In this document: positions 16,443-28,875 of the stretch, piece by piece
Layout: the number at the start of each line of letters is the position of its first letter
How positions within the stretch are numbered: position 1 is the stretch's first letter
Origin: Verrucomicrobiota bacterium
GTDB taxonomy: Bacteria > Verrucomicrobiota > Verrucomicrobiia > Methylacidiphilales > JBCCWR01
DNA: 64,000 bases
Reading direction: 5' to 3'
Assembly: GCA_039192515.1 (NCBI GenBank)
Contig: JBCCXA010000019.1
Span: 1 to 64,000 of the forward strand
Translations under genes and position numbers: made by a program
The notes under the pieces: model-generated
The model's input: only the letters and a program-made list of their open reading frames with translations
Told to the model about the DNA's origin: nothing
Database searches by the model: none

Positions 16443-19400
16443 ATGGCTACAGCGCAAAAGACCGGAGAAAGAATTAATTTTGGCGAAATTGGCGATGCTG
16501 TTGAGATGCCAAATCTCATAGAAGTGCAGCTAAGATCCTACGAGGATTTCTTGCAAGCAAGCATCGACGGCAAGAAAAGAAAAATGGAAGGACTATATGC
16601 GGTATTTCGTGAAGTTTTCCCCATTGAGAGTTATGACGAAAAAATCACTTTAGATTTTGTCGATTATGAAATAGCCAAACCGAAAATGAGCCCGATCGAG
16701 TGCCAACGAGAAGGTAGCACGTTTGCAGCTCCCTTGTATGTCACATTTCGTTTAAAAAATGAGGACAACGTTCTCGAAGAAAAAGTTTACATGGGAGAAC
16801 TCCCTTTGATGACTCCAGAAGGGACGTTCATTGTAAATGGTGCTGAGCGTGTGGTAGTAAGCCAACTACATCGTTCCCCTGGTATTTGTTTTGAGTCCAC
16901 CATCCACCCAAACGGTAAAACTTTATATTCGTTCCGTATTATCCCTGACCGTGGTTCATGGTTAGAAGTTGTCTTTGATACGAGTGACATGCTTTATGTT
17001 CACTTGGATCGACGTAAGCGACGTCGCAAGTTTCTTGTGACTACTTTTTTGCGCGCTTTAGGCTACAGCACAGATGAGGATATTATTTCTCTTTTCTACC
17101 AAATTGAGGATCTCGAATTAAAAGCCGAGATGGATGAAAATGAAATTAGTCGATTTGTTTTAATTAGTGAAATTCGTGACACAGCAAACCAAGACTTAGT
17201 GGTTGCTAGAGCATTTGAACCGCTAACCAAATCTGTAGTTCGCCAACTACTTGATTTGGATATTGCAGACGTGCCTGTGGTAGACATTAGTAATGATGAC
17301 ACCATTATCCGTTGTCTGAAAAAGGATCCGACTCGTGACACAGAAGAGGCGTTGAAAGATATTTATAAGCGCTTACGCCCTGGTGATCCTCCCACAGTTA
17401 CCAACGCAAAGGCTCTGATTAAACGTCTTTTCTTCGATCCTAAACGTTACGACATTGGTCGTGTGGGTCGTTACAAGATCAATCAGAAGCTTAATATTGA
17501 TGTTGATTTAGATATACGCACCCTAGTAAATGAAGACATTGTTGCAGCAACGAGTTACGTCATTAACCTTCGTCAAGGTGAGGGAACTACAGATGACATT
17601 GACCATTTAGGAAGTAGGCGCGTCCGCGCAGTTGGCGAGCTTCTTGCCAATCAGTGTCGCACCGGTCTTGCACGAACCGAGCGTCTCGTAAAAGAGAGAA
17701 TGACCTTATTCGATGTGAATACCGAAGGGATGACTCCTCAAAAACTTATCAATCCAAAAGCCCTTTCGGCGGTGATTCGTGATTTCTTTGGTCGGAGCCA
17801 GCTTTCCCAGCTGATGGATCAGACCAATCCACTTTCGGAATTGACTCATAAACGTAGGCTTTCTGCGCTTGGTCCTGGAGGTTTAAGTCGTGACCGTGCT
17901 GGATTTGAGGTTCGAGACGTTCATCCATCGCACTACGGGCGAATTTGCCCTATTGAGACCCCTGAAGGACCTAACATTGGGTTGATCTCGTCCATGTCGA
18001 CTTTCTCCCAGATTAATGAATTTGGTTTTATTGAGACTCCGTATCGTCGAGTCCACGAAGGAAGAGTGACGAAGGATATTCACTACCTGACAGCCGACCA
18101 AGAGGAATCCTTCATTGTGGCTCAGGCTAACGCGCCATTGGATAATAAGGGTACTTTCGTAAATCCCAAAGTTTCAGTGCGCTATCGTGGTGAATTCTTG
18201 GAAGTAGATCCAGACCGTGTTCACTATATGGATGTTTCCCCTAAGCAGTTGGTTTCTGTTGCTGCGAGCCTCATTCCTTTTCTGGAGCACGATGATGCTA
18301 ACCGCGCATTGATGGGATCAAATATGCAGCGCCAAGGAGTTCCACTATTGAGAACAGACTCTCCATTGGTGGGAACCGGCATGGAAGCGAAAGTGGCTCG
18401 TGACTCACATGCTGTAATGGTTACAGAGATCGCTGGAGTTGTTGCGTCGGTTACTGCGAATCAAATTGTCATTAGTTCCGATGGAACTCTTCCTGAGAAA
18501 AAGAAGCTAAGGCACAATCCTGAAGAAGGACTTGCGGTTTATACTCTTCGCAAGTTCATGCGTTCTAATGCAGGAACTTGCATTAACCAAAAGGCTCTCG
18601 TTGCCAATGGTGACAAGGTTGCCAAGGGTCAGGTTATTGCTGACGGCCCATGCACTCAAAATGGAGAATTAGGTCTAGGGCGCAATGTGCTTGTGGCTTT
18701 CATGCCCTGGAATGGTTATAACTTTGAGGATGCTATCTTGATCAGCGAGAAAATTGTTAAACAGGACATTTACACAAGCATCCATATTGACGAATTTGAA
18801 ATTTCAGCTCGCGATACTAAGTTGGGACCTGAGGAAATCACACGGGATATCCCTAATGTTGGAGATGAGGCTTTAAAGAATCTTGGTCCTGATGGTGTGG
18901 TGCGTATTGGTGCTGAGGTAAACCCTGGGGATATCTTAGTAGGTAAAATCACGCCAAAGAGTGAAACAGAGTTGGCACCTGAAGAGCGTTTATTGCGTGC
19001 AATTTTTGGTGAAAAAGCTGCAGATGTAAAAGACTCGTCACTTGTCGTTCCCTCTGGAACTTCTGGTATCATCATGGATGTCAAAGTCACTTCTGGAAAT
19101 ACCAAGGTAATGGTCCAGAAACTATCACCTGCGGAAGCTAAGCGTCAGCAAAAGACACTTGATGACAAGTATGAAAAGAAGACTGCCGAGTTAACAGAAG
19201 AGTTGACCCAATCGCTTTCAAACATCCTTCTTAACGAAAAGATACCTCTGGATGTGGTCAATGCGGAAACCGGAGAAATTATCATTCCCGCAAACCGTAA
19301 GATCACCAAGACTTTGCTTCGTAAGATGGCCTCAGTTTACGATAATATTGAGATTGATCCCAGCCCTATTCGTATCAAGATTCGTGAGATTATTAGCACA

Positions 19401-20282
19401 TTTGAAAATCGTTTCCAGCAGCTCGAAAATGAGAAGGAAGTAGAAATGGATCGTGTCCAGGCTGGAGATGAAGTGGACCCTGGGATCATCAAGCAAGTTA
19501 AAGTTTTTGTAGCTTCCAAGAGAAAATTGCAAGTGGGCGATAAAATGGCTGGACGCCACGGTAACAAAGGTGTTGTTGCTAAAATTGTTCCCGAAGAAGA
19601 TATGCCTTTCTTGCCGGATGGCACTCCTGTTGAGATTGTTTTGAATCCCCTAGGTGTGCCTTCACGGATGAATGTCGGACAGGTTTTGGAAACACACCTT
19701 GGAATCGCTGCCAAAGCATTAGGATTCAAAGTAGCTACTCCTGTATTTGACGGTATTCCTGAATCTAAAATCCGTTCATATCTAGAAGAGGCGGGGCTAG
19801 ATCCTGATGGTAAATCTTATCTCTATGATGGGCGCACAGGCGATCGATTTGACCAACGTGTCGTGGTAGGGCAGATCTATATGCTAAAACTAGGCCATTT
19901 GGTAGCTGATAAGATTCACGCTCGTGCAGTTGGTCCTTATTCTCTGGTGACGCAGCAGCCATTGGGCGGTAAAGCACAATATGGTGGTCAACGTTACGGG
20001 GAGATGGAAGTATGGGCCATGGAAGCCTATGGCGCTGCCTATACACTACAGGAACTATTGACTGTTAAGTCTGATGACGTTCCTGGACGGACCAAGATTT
20101 ATGAGAGCATTGTTAAGGGTGATAACTCGCTTGAAGCGGGAACTCCTGAATCCTTCAATGTATTGATCAAGGAAATGCAGAGCCTTTGCTTAGATGTAAA
20201 GGTGGGGGAACGAACGAAACGTTGGGTTGAAAAGCCAACCAAACGCGCTACTGAAACGGAAGAAGTAGGAGAAGCTGCTTAA
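16443..20282 (+). CDS. rpoB: RNA polymerase beta subunit
   Basis: A 1279-residue catalytic subunit of RNA polymerase. Recognised blocks: the rifampicin pocket ([20 protein letters not shown], then [15 protein letters not shown]), [46 protein letters not shown] and the C-terminal [20 protein letters not shown]. The residues at the usual rifampicin contact sites (Asp in MDQ, His in THKRR, Ser in LSALG) look wild type. Length is close to other non-proteobacterial subunits, without the large proteobacterial insertions. It lies 29 bp upstream of rpoC. Confidence 0.99.
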   Translation: MATAQKTGERINFGEIGDAVEMPNLIEVQLRSYEDFLQASIDGKKRKMEGLYAVFREVFPIESYDEKITLDFVDYEIAKPKMSPIECQREGSTFAAPLYVTFRLKNEDNVLEEKVYMGELPLMTPEGTFIVNGAERVVVSQLHRSPGICFESTIHPNGKTLYSFRIIPDRGSWLEVVFDTSDMLYVHLDRRKRRRKFLVTTFLRALGYSTDEDIISLFYQIEDLELKAEMDENEISRFVLISEIRDTANQDLVVARAFEPLTKSVVRQLLDLDIADVPVVDISNDDTIIRCLKKDPTRDTEEALKDIYKRLRPGDPPTVTNAKALIKRLFFDPKRYDIGRVGRYKINQKLNIDVDLDIRTLVNEDIVAATSYVINLRQGEGTTDDIDHLGSRRVRAVGELLANQCRTGLARTERLVKERMTLFDVNTEGMTPQKLINPKALSAVIRDFFGRSQLSQLMDQTNPLSELTHKRRLSALGPGGLSRDRAGFEVRDVHPSHYGRICPIETPEGPNIGLISSMSTFSQINEFGFIETPYRRVHEGRVTKDIHYLTADQEESFIVAQANAPLDNKGTFVNPKVSVRYRGEFLEVDPDRVHYMDVSPKQLVSVAASLIPFLEHDDANRALMGSNMQRQGVPLLRTDSPLVGTGMEAKVARDSHAVMVTEIAGVVASVTANQIVISSDGTLPEKKKLRHNPEEGLAVYTLRKFMRSNAGTCINQKALVANGDKVAKGQVIADGPCTQNGELGLGRNVLVAFMPWNGYNFEDAILISEKIVKQDIYTSIHIDEFEISARDTKLGPEEITRDIPNVGDEALKNLGPDGVVRIGAEVNPGDILVGKITPKSETELAPEERLLRAIFGEKAADVKDSSLVVPSGTSGIIMDVKVTSGNTKVMVQKLSPAEAKRQQKTLDDKYEKKTAELTEELTQSLSNILLNEKIPLDVVNAETGEIIIPANRKITKTLLRKMASVYDNIEIDPSPIRIKIREIISTFENRFQQLENEKEVEMDRVQAGDEVDPGIIKQVKVFVASKRKLQVGDKMAGRHGNKGVVAKIVPEEDMPFLPDGTPVEIVLNPLGVPSRMNVGQVLETHLGIAAKALGFKVATPVFDGIPESKIRSYLEEAGLDPDGKSYLYDGRTGDRFDQRVVVGQIYMLKLGHLVADKIHARAVGPYSLVTQQPLGGKAQYGGQRYGEMEVWAMEAYGAAYTLQELLTVKSDDVPGRTKIYESIVKGDNSLEAGTPESFNVLIKEMQSLCLDVKVGERTKRWVEKPTKRATETEEVGEAA

Positions 20283-20311
20283 GCGCATTTTAAGAAAGGT
20301 CTCAAAACAAT

Positions 20312-23300
20312 ATGAACAAAGACATTCAATCAGCACGCGAGGTATTAGGGGTAGAGAAATCTGTCGGTTTTGATGAGGTTTCCATAACAGTTGCAGCTCC
20401 AGATACAATCTTTTCATGGAGCCGTGGAGAGGTAAAGAATCCTGAAACAATCAATTATCGCACATTCAAACCAGAAAAAGGTGGTTTATTCTGCGAGCGT
20501 ATATTTGGACCTACTAAGGATTATGAGTGTGCTTGTGGTAAGTATAAAAGAATTAAGTATAAAGGTGTTATTTGCGATCGATGCGGAGTTGAAGTAACAC
20601 TTGCTCGTGTTCGTCGCGACCGCATGGGTCACATAGAACTTGCCGTTCCTGTTTCTCACATCTGGTTTTACAAGTGTATGCCGAGTCGTATCGGATTAAT
20701 GATGGATATGACTGCTCGTGAATTAGAACGAGTTATTTATTACGAAGACTACATCGTCATTGACGAAGGTCATACTCCACTTCAACCAAAGCAGCTATTG
20801 AGCGAGGTGGAATATCGCGAGGCACAAGATCAATATGGTGAAGATGCTTTCCAAGCGAAGATGGGAGCTGAAGCTATTCGTGAGTTACTAAAAAAGATCG
20901 ATCTTGCAGCGACTGTTGATGAGCTTCAAGATGCTTTGGATTCCACTAAGAGTAAGCAGCTTCGTAAGAAAATTGCTAAGAGACTTAAGCTCGTCCAAGG
21001 CTTCATGTATTCAGCAACTCGTCCCGAGTGGATGATTTTGGAAACGCTTCCAGTCATTCCTCCAGATCTTCGTCCACTAGTTCCACTAGAGGGTGGTCGT
21101 TTTGCGACATCTGATTTGAATGATTTATATCGTCGTGTGATCAACCGGAATAATCGTCTGCGTACTTTACTGCAGCTTAAAACTCCTGAAGTTATCATTC
21201 GTAATGAAAAGCGTATGCTGCAAGAGGCTGTAGATGCTCTTCTAGACAATGGTCGCCATGGCCGCCCTGTAACAGGAGCAGGTAATAGACCGTTAAAATC
21301 ACTTTCCGACATGTTAAAGGGTAAGAGTGGTCGTTTCCGTATGAACCTGCTAGGTAAGCGCGTCGATTACTCTGGACGTTCTGTTATCGTTATTGGGCCT
21401 GAGTTGAAGATCCACCAGTGTGGTTTACCTAAGAAAATGGCACTCGTTCTTTTTGAGCCGTTCATTATTCGTCGTCTGAAAGAAATGGGCTATGTCCATA
21501 CGGTGCGTAGTGCTAAAAAGATGATTGAGCGTAAAGAGGAGATTGTTTGGGACATACTTGAAGAGGTGACCAAAGAACACCCAATTTTGCTGAATCGCGC
21601 TCCAACCCTTCACCGTTTGTCAGTGCAAGCTTTTGAGCCAACATTGATTGAAGGTTCTGCTCTCAGGATCCATCCGTTAGTTTGTACAGCTTATAACGCG
21701 GACTTTGATGGTGATCAGATGGCGGTGCATGTCCCTTTGTCTGTTGAGGCTCAGTTAGAAGCCCGTATTTTGATGTTGGCTCCAAACAACATTTTTGGCC
21801 CTTCAAACGGCAAGCCAATTACTACCCCAAGTCAGGATATTACCCTTGGATGTTATTACTTAACCCAGATGCGAAAGAAGATGGGTAAGAAGAAGGATGC
21901 TTCCGAAGGTCCTCGTCTGTCCATTATGGAAGACGGAGAAGAAGTTCTTTATGCCTATGATGAAGGTATTCTTGAAGTTCATGATGCTGTTCTGATGCGT
22001 AATCCTGACTACGGCAAGGAAACGGTATTTGGTGATCCTGAAGCTAGGTTGATAGAAACAACTCCTGGTCGCGTCCTTTTTAATGAAGTGTGGCCTGATG
22101 AGATTGGTTTTTATAACAAGTCTGCAGGCAAGAAGCAGTTAGGTAATATCATTCATCGTACTTATCAGACTTGTGGGCACGAGGTCGCTGTACAGGTTTT
22201 AGATCGTCTTAAGGAATTAGGCTTTAAGCGTGCGACTCGTGCTGGCGTTTCTATCGGTATCGATGACATGATTATTCCAGATGAGAAGAAAGATATAGTG
22301 GGCAGAGCTCGCGACCAGGTAAATGTTGTTGAGAAACAATACCGCATGGGTGCGATCACCGACGGTGAGCGCTACAACAAGATTGTCGATGTTTGGACGC
22401 AGGCAACAGATGAAATTTCTAATATGATGATTCGCACTCTGCAGCACAATAAGGGTCGCAAGGAAATGAACCCTGTATTCTTGATGGTAGATTCAGGAGC
22501 GCGGGGTAATCGTAATCAGGTTCGTCAGCTAGCTGGTATGCGCGGTTTGATGGCGAAACCATCTGGTGAAATTATTGAGCGCCCTATTGTAGCGAGCTTC
22601 CGCGAAGGTCTATCCGTATTGGAATACTTTATTAGCTCACATGGCGCTCGTAAGGGGCTTGCGGACACTGCCTTAAAAACTGCGGATTCGGGTTATATGA
22701 CTCGTAAGCTGGTTGATGTTGCTCATGATGTTATTATTACCGAGCAAGATTGTGGCACTGTTAAGGGTATATGGGTCAAGTCTATCTACGAGGGTGAAGA
22801 TGAGATTGTAACTTTAGCAGATAGAACATTGGGCCGTGTTTCTTGCGATGACATTCACAATTCCGATGGAACTGTAGTAGTCGCAGCCAATGAAGAGATC
22901 GATGAAGAAAAGGCAAAAATCATTGAAGATCTAGGCCAAGAGCGTGTCCGTATTCGCTCTGTATTAACTTGTGAGACTAGACGCGGTGTTTGCGCAAAGT
23001 GTTATGGATTAAATCTAGCGAGTGGACATACCGCGAAGCTTGGTGAGTCTGTGGGAATCATTGCGGCTCAGTCTATCGGTGAGCCTGGAACCCAGTTGAC
23101 TATGCGTACATTTCACATTGGTGGAACTGCGGCTCAGGTCTTTAAGCAACCTCAAATCAAAGCGAGAAACTCCGGAACTATTCAGTATTCTGAATTACGT
23201 GTGGTCAAGGCACTCGATGGCAACTACATCGCACTCAATAAGAACGGATCTGTTAGTATTCATGCAGATGATGGACGTGAGCTTGAGCGTTATACGGTTG

Positions 23301-24523
23301 TAATCGGTTCTGTTATTTCAGTTCCGGAAGGTGAAAAAGTTGAAAAAGGTCAAGTCTTTGTGCAATGGGATCCTTACAACGTATCCATTTTGAGTGAGAA
23401 GTCTGGTAAGATCCAGTTCCGTGATATCATTGAAGGTGTTACCATGAAGCGTGAGGTTGATGAAGCAACTAAGTTGGTTGGGACTGTCGTAATTGACCAC
23501 AAGGAAGATCTTCATCCTCAAATTGTTATTGCAGATGAGGAGGGCACTGCATTAGCTGCATATAGTATTCCGGCGGGAGCTCACATCGAGGTAAAAGAAG
23601 ATCAGAAGATTCGTGCGGGTGAGCGTCTTGCTAAAACTCCTCGTAAAGTTGCTAAGACCAAGGATATTACGGGGGGTCTTCCTCGTGTAGCCGAGCTTTT
23701 CGAAGCTCGTCGTCCTAAGGATGCTGCAGAAATCGCGAAGATTGATGGTGAAATCCATATCGCAGGAACGCAGCGCGGCAAGAGACTTTTGGTCATCAAG
23801 GACAAGGAAACAGGTCTTGAAGAAGAGCATTTGATACCGTTGTCTAAGCACTTGATTGTTTACCAAGGCGACTTTGTAAAGAAGGGGCAGCAATTGACTG
23901 AAGGCCCTGTTGTGCCCCATGAAATCCTAGAAGTTTGCGGACCACAAGAGTTACAAGAGTACTTAGTCAATGAGGTTCAAGAAGTTTACCGCCTCCAAGG
24001 TGTAGAAATTAACGACAAGCACATCGAAATTATCGTTCGTCAAATGTTGCGTAAGGTTAAAATTAATGAACCTGGTGATACTTCGTTCCTTTGGGGGGAT
24101 CAAGTGGATCGTCTAGTATTTGACGAAGAAAACCGTGAGGTAGCTACTAAGGGTGGAAAACCTGCTGAGGCTTCACCGGTTCTCCTGGGTATCACAAAAG
24201 CATCGCTTGAGACAGAAAGTTTTATCTCGGCAGCATCTTTCCAAGACACGACTCGCGTTCTAACAGAAGCTGCAACACTTGGTAAATCTGACAATCTCCG
24301 TGGCTTTAAGGAAAATGTTATTATGGGGCACTTGATCCCAGCCGGAACTGGATTCCCGCTTTACAATAATATTCGCTTGAAAGAACTGGGAGAGCCTGTA
24401 GGAGATCCACTCGTAGGCAATGAGGATGAAGAAGAAGAGAAGGAAAAGGCTTCTAGCAGTGAGCCACCTGTAAGTGGTCTAGCAGCTCTGGCGGCTAGTG
24501 CGGCGGCAGGCGCAAAGGGGTAA
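20312..24523 (+). CDS. rpoC: RNA polymerase beta' subunit
   Basis: A 1403-residue subunit carrying the active-site magnesium loop [16 protein letters not shown]. The N-terminal zinc site is [19 protein letters not shown] (about residues 70-88), and the second zinc site lies near [16 protein letters not shown]. Other landmarks: [36 protein letters not shown], the trigger-loop region [20 protein letters not shown] and [13 protein letters not shown]. The C-terminus ends in an Ala/Gly-rich tail. A clear terminator follows at 24543-24575. Confidence 0.99.
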   Translation: MNKDIQSAREVLGVEKSVGFDEVSITVAAPDTIFSWSRGEVKNPETINYRTFKPEKGGLFCERIFGPTKDYECACGKYKRIKYKGVICDRCGVEVTLARVRRDRMGHIELAVPVSHIWFYKCMPSRIGLMMDMTARELERVIYYEDYIVIDEGHTPLQPKQLLSEVEYREAQDQYGEDAFQAKMGAEAIRELLKKIDLAATVDELQDALDSTKSKQLRKKIAKRLKLVQGFMYSATRPEWMILETLPVIPPDLRPLVPLEGGRFATSDLNDLYRRVINRNNRLRTLLQLKTPEVIIRNEKRMLQEAVDALLDNGRHGRPVTGAGNRPLKSLSDMLKGKSGRFRMNLLGKRVDYSGRSVIVIGPELKIHQCGLPKKMALVLFEPFIIRRLKEMGYVHTVRSAKKMIERKEEIVWDILEEVTKEHPILLNRAPTLHRLSVQAFEPTLIEGSALRIHPLVCTAYNADFDGDQMAVHVPLSVEAQLEARILMLAPNNIFGPSNGKPITTPSQDITLGCYYLTQMRKKMGKKKDASEGPRLSIMEDGEEVLYAYDEGILEVHDAVLMRNPDYGKETVFGDPEARLIETTPGRVLFNEVWPDEIGFYNKSAGKKQLGNIIHRTYQTCGHEVAVQVLDRLKELGFKRATRAGVSIGIDDMIIPDEKKDIVGRARDQVNVVEKQYRMGAITDGERYNKIVDVWTQATDEISNMMIRTLQHNKGRKEMNPVFLMVDSGARGNRNQVRQLAGMRGLMAKPSGEIIERPIVASFREGLSVLEYFISSHGARKGLADTALKTADSGYMTRKLVDVAHDVIITEQDCGTVKGIWVKSIYEGEDEIVTLADRTLGRVSCDDIHNSDGTVVVAANEEIDEEKAKIIEDLGQERVRIRSVLTCETRRGVCAKCYGLNLASGHTAKLGESVGIIAAQSIGEPGTQLTMRTFHIGGTAAQVFKQPQIKARNSGTIQYSELRVVKALDGNYIALNKNGSVSIHADDGRELERYTVVIGSVISVPEGEKVEKGQVFVQWDPYNVSILSEKSGKIQFRDIIEGVTMKREVDEATKLVGTVVIDHKEDLHPQIVIADEEGTALAAYSIPAGAHIEVKEDQKIRAGERLAKTPRKVAKTKDITGGLPRVAELFEARRPKDAAEIAKIDGEIHIAGTQRGKRLLVIKDKETGLEEEHLIPLSKHLIVYQGDFVKKGQQLTEGPVVPHEILEVCGPQELQEYLVNEVQEVYRLQGVEINDKHIEIIVRQMLRKVKINEPGDTSFLWGDQVDRLVFDEENREVATKGGKPAEASPVLLGITKASLETESFISAASFQDTTRVLTEAATLGKSDNLRGFKENVIMGHLIPAGTGFPLYNNIRLKELGEPVGDPLVGNEDEEEEKEKASSSEPPVSGLAALAASAAAGAKG

Positions 24524-24542
24524 TGTAAATTAAGTAATTTGA

Positions 24543-24575
24543 AGCCCTGAAGAGAGTGAACTCTTTAGGGCTTTT
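24543..24575 (+). terminator. Rho-independent terminator after rpoC
   Basis: AGCCCT and AGGGCT form the outer stem, with AGAG/CTCT inside, followed directly by TTTTG. It lies about 20 bases past the rpoC stop and closes the tuf-to-rpoC block. Confidence 0.8.
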
Positions 24576-24702
24576 GTGTGAGGGATAAGTTGCAAGAAAT
24601 TACACTTTTTTTGTAAAGCAGGTATTGTCAATTTAACTCGAATGCTCTAGCACTGTTCCCTGCGAATCACGTATTTGAGTTAAATTAATTAAGGAAATAG
24701 AG

Positions 24703-26781
24703 ATGAAAGACCTTTCGAAATATAGAAATATCGGAATCTTCGCACACGTAGATGCGGGTAAGACTACGACAACTGAGCGAATTTTGAAATTAACAGGAAA
24801 GATTCACAAAATTGGTGAGGTGCACGATGGTGCTGCGACAACAGATTTCATGGATCAGGAACAAGAGCGAGGCATCACCATTCAGTCTGCTGCAACAACA
24901 TGCTTTTGGAAGGATCATCGCTTCAACATAATCGATACTCCGGGCCACGTAGACTTTACGATCGAGGTGTACCGATCTTTAAAGGTTTTGGACGGCGGGG
25001 TTGGCGTATTTTGTGGTTCTGGCGGTGTAGAACCTCAGTCAGAAACGAACTGGCGTTACGCGAATGAGTCTGAAGTTTCTCGTATTATTTATGTCAACAA
25101 GCTAGACCGCATCGGTGCAGATTTTTATCGAGTCGTGAAGCAAGTCGAGGAGGTGCTCGCTGCTAAACCATTAGTCATGGTTCTGCCTATAGGGACTGAA
25201 AGTGAATTTGTTGGAATGGTGGATTTGCTAACTCGTAAGGCTTGGGTGTGGGATGATTCCGGAGATCCTCAGAAATACGAAATCAAAGATGTTCCTGAAG
25301 ACATGAAGGAGGAAGTTGAGAAATGGCGCCATCAATTAGTTGAGATGGCGGTGGAGCAGGATGATGAGGTTATGGAGAAATATCTAGAAGGAGAAGAGCC
25401 AGATTTAGATACGATCAAGAGTTGTATCCGTAAAGGAACAATTTCTATGGCCTTCTTTCCAACCTATTGCGGGTCCTCGTTTAAAAACAAGGGGGTTCAG
25501 CTTGTTCTTGATGCCGTGGTTGATTATTTGCCAAGTCCCACAGAGGTAGATCCTCAGCCAGAAGTTGATTTAGAAGGTAATGAGACAGGAGAAGTTGCGA
25601 CAGTAGATCCTGGTAAGCCTTTGCGCGCTTTGGCATTTAAAATTATGGATGACAAATATGGTGCTTTGACCTTTACACGTGTTTACTCGGGTAAAATTGA
25701 AAAGGGGATGAACGTTCTCAATACTGCAACTGGGAAGACTGAGCGTATTGGTCGCTTAGTAGAGATGCATGCAGATTCTCGTGAGGAAATAGACTCGGCT
25801 CAGGCTGGTGATATTATTGCTATTGTTGGACTTAAGAACGTTCAGACTGGACATACGCTCTGTGATCCTGACAAGCCAGCAACTCTTGAGCCTATGGTTT
25901 TCCCAGATCCGGTTATCTCTATTGCAGTTGCGCCTAAGGATAAGGTGAATGCTGAAAAGCTTGGTATCGCGCTTGGTAAGATGGTTCGCGAAGATCCTTC
26001 ATTTCGAGTTGAGACAGATGAGGACAGTGGAGAAACGATACTTAAAGGAATGGGAGAGCTCCATCTAGACATAAAAGTAGATATTCTAAAGCGGACTCAC
26101 AGTGTGGAAGTAGAAATTGGTAAGCCTCAAGTTGCTTACCGTGAGACAATTACTACACGCTGTGAAGATTCTTACACGCATAAGAAACAATCTGGAGGTG
26201 CAGGTCAGTTTGGGAAGATTGATTACGTTATTGAGCCCAACGAGGTTGGTGCGGGCTTTGAGTTTGAGTCCAAAGTTGTTGGAGGTAATGTTCCTCGTGA
26301 ATACTGGCCAGCTGTTGAAAAAGGATTTCGCCTGAGTATGGAGAAAGGTGTTTTAGCTGGGTACCCATGTGTAGATGTTAAGATTACTTTAGTAGATGGT
26401 GGTTACCACGCAGTTGACTCCTCTGCCGTTGCCTTTGAAATTGCAGCAAAGTCTGCATATCGACAGTCTATTCCAAAATCAGGTCCTCAGATTATGGAGC
26501 CTATTATGCACGTAGATGTCTTCACTCCTGAAGATCATGTTGGTGATGTGATTGGCGATCTAAACCGTCGCCGTGGTATGATCAAGACACAGGATGTTTT
26601 GCCTACAGGTGTTCGTGTTAAAGCGGATTGCCCACTTAGTGATATGTTTGGTTATATCGGAGATCTCCGTTCTATGACATCTGGTCGTGGTCAGTTCTCG
26701 ATGGAGTTCTCACATTACTCGGCGTGCCCTAGAAATGTGTCTGAGGAAGTGATCACGGCTGCGAATGCAGATAAAAAGTAG
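24703..26781 (+). CDS. fusA: Elongation factor G
   Basis: A 692-residue translocation GTPase. G1 is [15 protein letters not shown], the switch region is [14 protein letters not shown]3 DTPGHVDF and G4 NKLD. Domains II-V follow with [30 protein letters not shown] and the C-terminal RRGMIKTQD. Length is normal for canonical EF-G. It lies after rpoC with its own 5' region, rather than in an rpsL-rpsG-fusA operon. It may be one of several EF-G copies in the genome, which cannot be judged here. Confidence 0.95.
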   Translation: MKDLSKYRNIGIFAHVDAGKTTTTERILKLTGKIHKIGEVHDGAATTDFMDQEQERGITIQSAATTCFWKDHRFNIIDTPGHVDFTIEVYRSLKVLDGGVGVFCGSGGVEPQSETNWRYANESEVSRIIYVNKLDRIGADFYRVVKQVEEVLAAKPLVMVLPIGTESEFVGMVDLLTRKAWVWDDSGDPQKYEIKDVPEDMKEEVEKWRHQLVEMAVEQDDEVMEKYLEGEEPDLDTIKSCIRKGTISMAFFPTYCGSSFKNKGVQLVLDAVVDYLPSPTEVDPQPEVDLEGNETGEVATVDPGKPLRALAFKIMDDKYGALTFTRVYSGKIEKGMNVLNTATGKTERIGRLVEMHADSREEIDSAQAGDIIAIVGLKNVQTGHTLCDPDKPATLEPMVFPDPVISIAVAPKDKVNAEKLGIALGKMVREDPSFRVETDEDSGETILKGMGELHLDIKVDILKRTHSVEVEIGKPQVAYRETITTRCEDSYTHKKQSGGAGQFGKIDYVIEPNEVGAGFEFESKVVGGNVPREYWPAVEKGFRLSMEKGVLAGYPCVDVKITLVDGGYHAVDSSAVAFEIAAKSAYRQSIPKSGPQIMEPIMHVDVFTPEDHVGDVIGDLNRRRGMIKTQDVLPTGVRVKADCPLSDMFGYIGDLRSMTSGRGQFSMEFSHYSACPRNVSEEVITAANADKK

Positions 26782-26858
26782 CCCATTTTTTGGGTAGAGA
26801 GCAGTTTCTAAAAGGGCCAGCTTTTAGCGAAAATCTTCCTGCCTAAAGCTTACCTAAA

Positions 26859-27917
26859 CTAATCAATAAACTGCCAGGTTACTAAATCTGCTAAGCGTGG
26901 GCGTCCATCATGCAACCACTGGAGGGGGGGGGTTTGTAACCGGCCAGTTTGGCAAAAGCGGCTGAAGGGTAAAGACATCTCCTCAGTAAAAGGGGTAATT
27001 TCTTCTGAGGCAACTGAGAGTGCAGAGAGGTTATTCTTCCAAGGGTTAAGCATACTAGCTAAATCATGGGTAGGATAGATTTGGATAAAGCGATATCCAG
27101 GCATGGGGCGAAATACTGTGCTTCCACAGGGATGAAGCCCAATGGTCCAGTCTAAGCCTTTGTCTTGAGGAGTAAAAATCCGAATGCCATCCACTAAACA
27201 CTCTTGGCGAGCATTGTAAATTTTAGCTTCTAATGCAAAATCATCTGGTAGAGGACGAGGAGGTTCTTGTTTCCATGTCAAGCGGATATTATCTGTTAGT
27301 TGTTCAGCTTCCTCTAATGAGTGGCAGAAGTAGGCTTGGGGAGATAAACAACCAAGTTGGTTATAAGCATTAATTTCTTGAACAGCGAGCTTTGCCCATT
27401 CTTCTGTTGAATTTCCTTTGGGTATGAATCCAAAACTAAGTTTGTGTCCATAGCCCAAAAAACGTTGTTTCCAATGGGTTTGTTCTTTGACCGAGGCAAT
27501 AGTTTGATCTGTGCCGAAAACCACTACCACATCCGAGATAGCCATGCTTTCTATTTGGTGCTCTGAAATGAGTGTGACATATTGCTTCAATGAAATAGGT
27601 AATTCTTCTACCAATTTTGAGAAGGCTGAGAGACCTTGGGTAGGTATTTTAAAAGTCAATTCACTGCCCAGTAATAAGCCAATGATAAGCGAGGTCTGGG
27701 CGGATATATCAAGATTTGACGCGCAAATATAGTAGATCTTACGAGGAGCTATGGCCTTTCTTTTGTGTTTTGAGTAGGGAATAAAAGCATCAAGTGCTTC
27801 CCTGTGACCCAGCTCAATTTGTAGTAATTCTGTGAGATCTTCTGCACTTACGAAAATTGAAGAAGAAACAGAGGAGAGAGACTGATCGATAAGTTCAATG
27901 CGCTCGGAGGTTTTCAA
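26859..27917 (-). CDS. LuxC-like acyl-CoA reductase
   Basis: A 352-residue aldehyde dehydrogenase-fold protein of the LuxC family, which reduces acyl-CoA or acyl-enzyme to aldehyde with NADPH. Supporting signs: LLLGSELTFKIPTQG, DVVVVFGTDQTIASVKEQ, FLGYGHKLSFGFI and the probable catalytic C190 in YNQLGCLSPQAYFC. It is shorter than the luminous-bacterium enzymes (about 480). The likely start is TTG 27917; no in-frame ATG precedes the conserved part. A run of nine C (minus strand, about 26924-26932) codes for part of TPP near the end and could slip. It stands alone; an acyl-activating enzyme lies at 37058-38311. The substrate is unknown. Confidence 0.75.
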   Translation of the reverse strand: MKTSERIELIDQSLSSVSSSIFVSAEDLTELLQIELGHREALDAFIPYSKHKRKAIAPRKIYYICASNLDISAQTSLIIGLLLGSELTFKIPTQGLSAFSKLVEELPISLKQYVTLISEHQIESMAISDVVVVFGTDQTIASVKEQTHWKQRFLGYGHKLSFGFIPKGNSTEEWAKLAVQEINAYNQLGCLSPQAYFCHSLEEAEQLTDNIRLTWKQEPPRPLPDDFALEAKIYNARQECLVDGIRIFTPQDKGLDWTIGLHPCGSTVFRPMPGYRFIQIYPTHDLASMLNPWKNNLSALSVASEEITPFTEEMSLPFSRFCQTGRLQTPPLQWLHDGRPRLADLVTWQFID

Positions 27918-28008
27918 TACGAATGATTTTATGAATAGAAACGTCTACAATAAAGATTTTTCACAAAAAGGCCATTGACCTTAAGGGTTATGGAGTCATA
28001 AAGGTAGA

Positions 28009-28875
28009 ATGTCGGCTTTGAAAGTAGAACCAGCGGGAAAGCGTGTTTCTAAATGGGGTGAAGGTCCCATTTGGCATGAAGGACTTTTATATTATGTGGA
28101 TATTGAGGGACATGCCATTGTGTCCTATGATCCTAATACGCGAGAGGAAAAAGAGTGGCCTGTGGAACAGCGAGTCGGTTTTGTAGTTCCATCTAAGTCC
28201 AACAGACTACTATTTGGTGGAGACAAAGGATTATTTTTCTTTGATACAAAAAGCGGATCTATAAAGGCGATCCATGACCCTGAACCTGAACTACCAGACA
28301 ATAGATTCAATGATGGTAAATGTGCTCCTGATGGACGTCTTTTTGCAGGCACTATTTCACTAGTGAAGAAAGAGGGGTCGGCTAAATTGTATCGACTTAA
28401 TAAGGACTTGAACTGTGAAGTTGCTTATGAGCCTGTTACTAATTCGAATGGTATTGTGTGGAATAAAGTTGGAAATATTTGCTATTACATAGATACACCA
28501 ACCAAAACGGTCGTTGCCTTTGATTATGATCCGAAAATAGGCTCTTTGACTAACAAATGCTGTGTTGTGGATACCTCATTTATCCAAGCATCTCCAGATG
28601 GTATGGCTATTGATGCTGATGATCATTTATGGGTAACTTTTTGCCACGGTGCCTGTGTGATTCAATTTGATCCAGTTGCAGGTAAACAGATTCAGAAAAT
28701 TGAGTTGCCCTGCCTTGAAACAACAGCATGTTGCTTTGGTGGGTCCGATCTAAATGATCTATATGTGACTACTGGTATTCATAAGACAGAAAAGGAAGAG
28801 TTTGCCGGTCGCCTTTTTGTGATTCGAGACGTAGGCGCGAAAGGCTTTGCGGCAAATCTCTTCGCAGACCTATGA
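28009..28875 (+). CDS. SMP-30/gluconolactonase-family sugar lactonase
   Basis: A 288-residue six-bladed beta-propeller of the SMP-30/LRE family, which hydrolyses sugar lactones with a bound divalent metal. The expected metal ligands are visible: Glu18 in WGEGPIWHEG, Asn in VTNSNGIVWN and Asp in SPDGMAIDADDHLWV; FNDGKCAPDGRLFAGT is also typical. No signal peptide is seen, so it is probably cytoplasmic. It overlaps the following sulfatase start by four bases (ATGA), so the two are translationally coupled. Context suggests a step in breakdown of an acidic or oxidised sugar. Confidence 0.88.
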   Translation: MSALKVEPAGKRVSKWGEGPIWHEGLLYYVDIEGHAIVSYDPNTREEKEWPVEQRVGFVVPSKSNRLLFGGDKGLFFFDTKSGSIKAIHDPEPELPDNRFNDGKCAPDGRLFAGTISLVKKEGSAKLYRLNKDLNCEVAYEPVTNSNGIVWNKVGNICYYIDTPTKTVVAFDYDPKIGSLTNKCCVVDTSFIQASPDGMAIDADDHLWVTFCHGACVIQFDPVAGKQIQKIELPCLETTACCFGGSDLNDLYVTTGIHKTEKEEFAGRLFVIRDVGAKGFAANLFADL

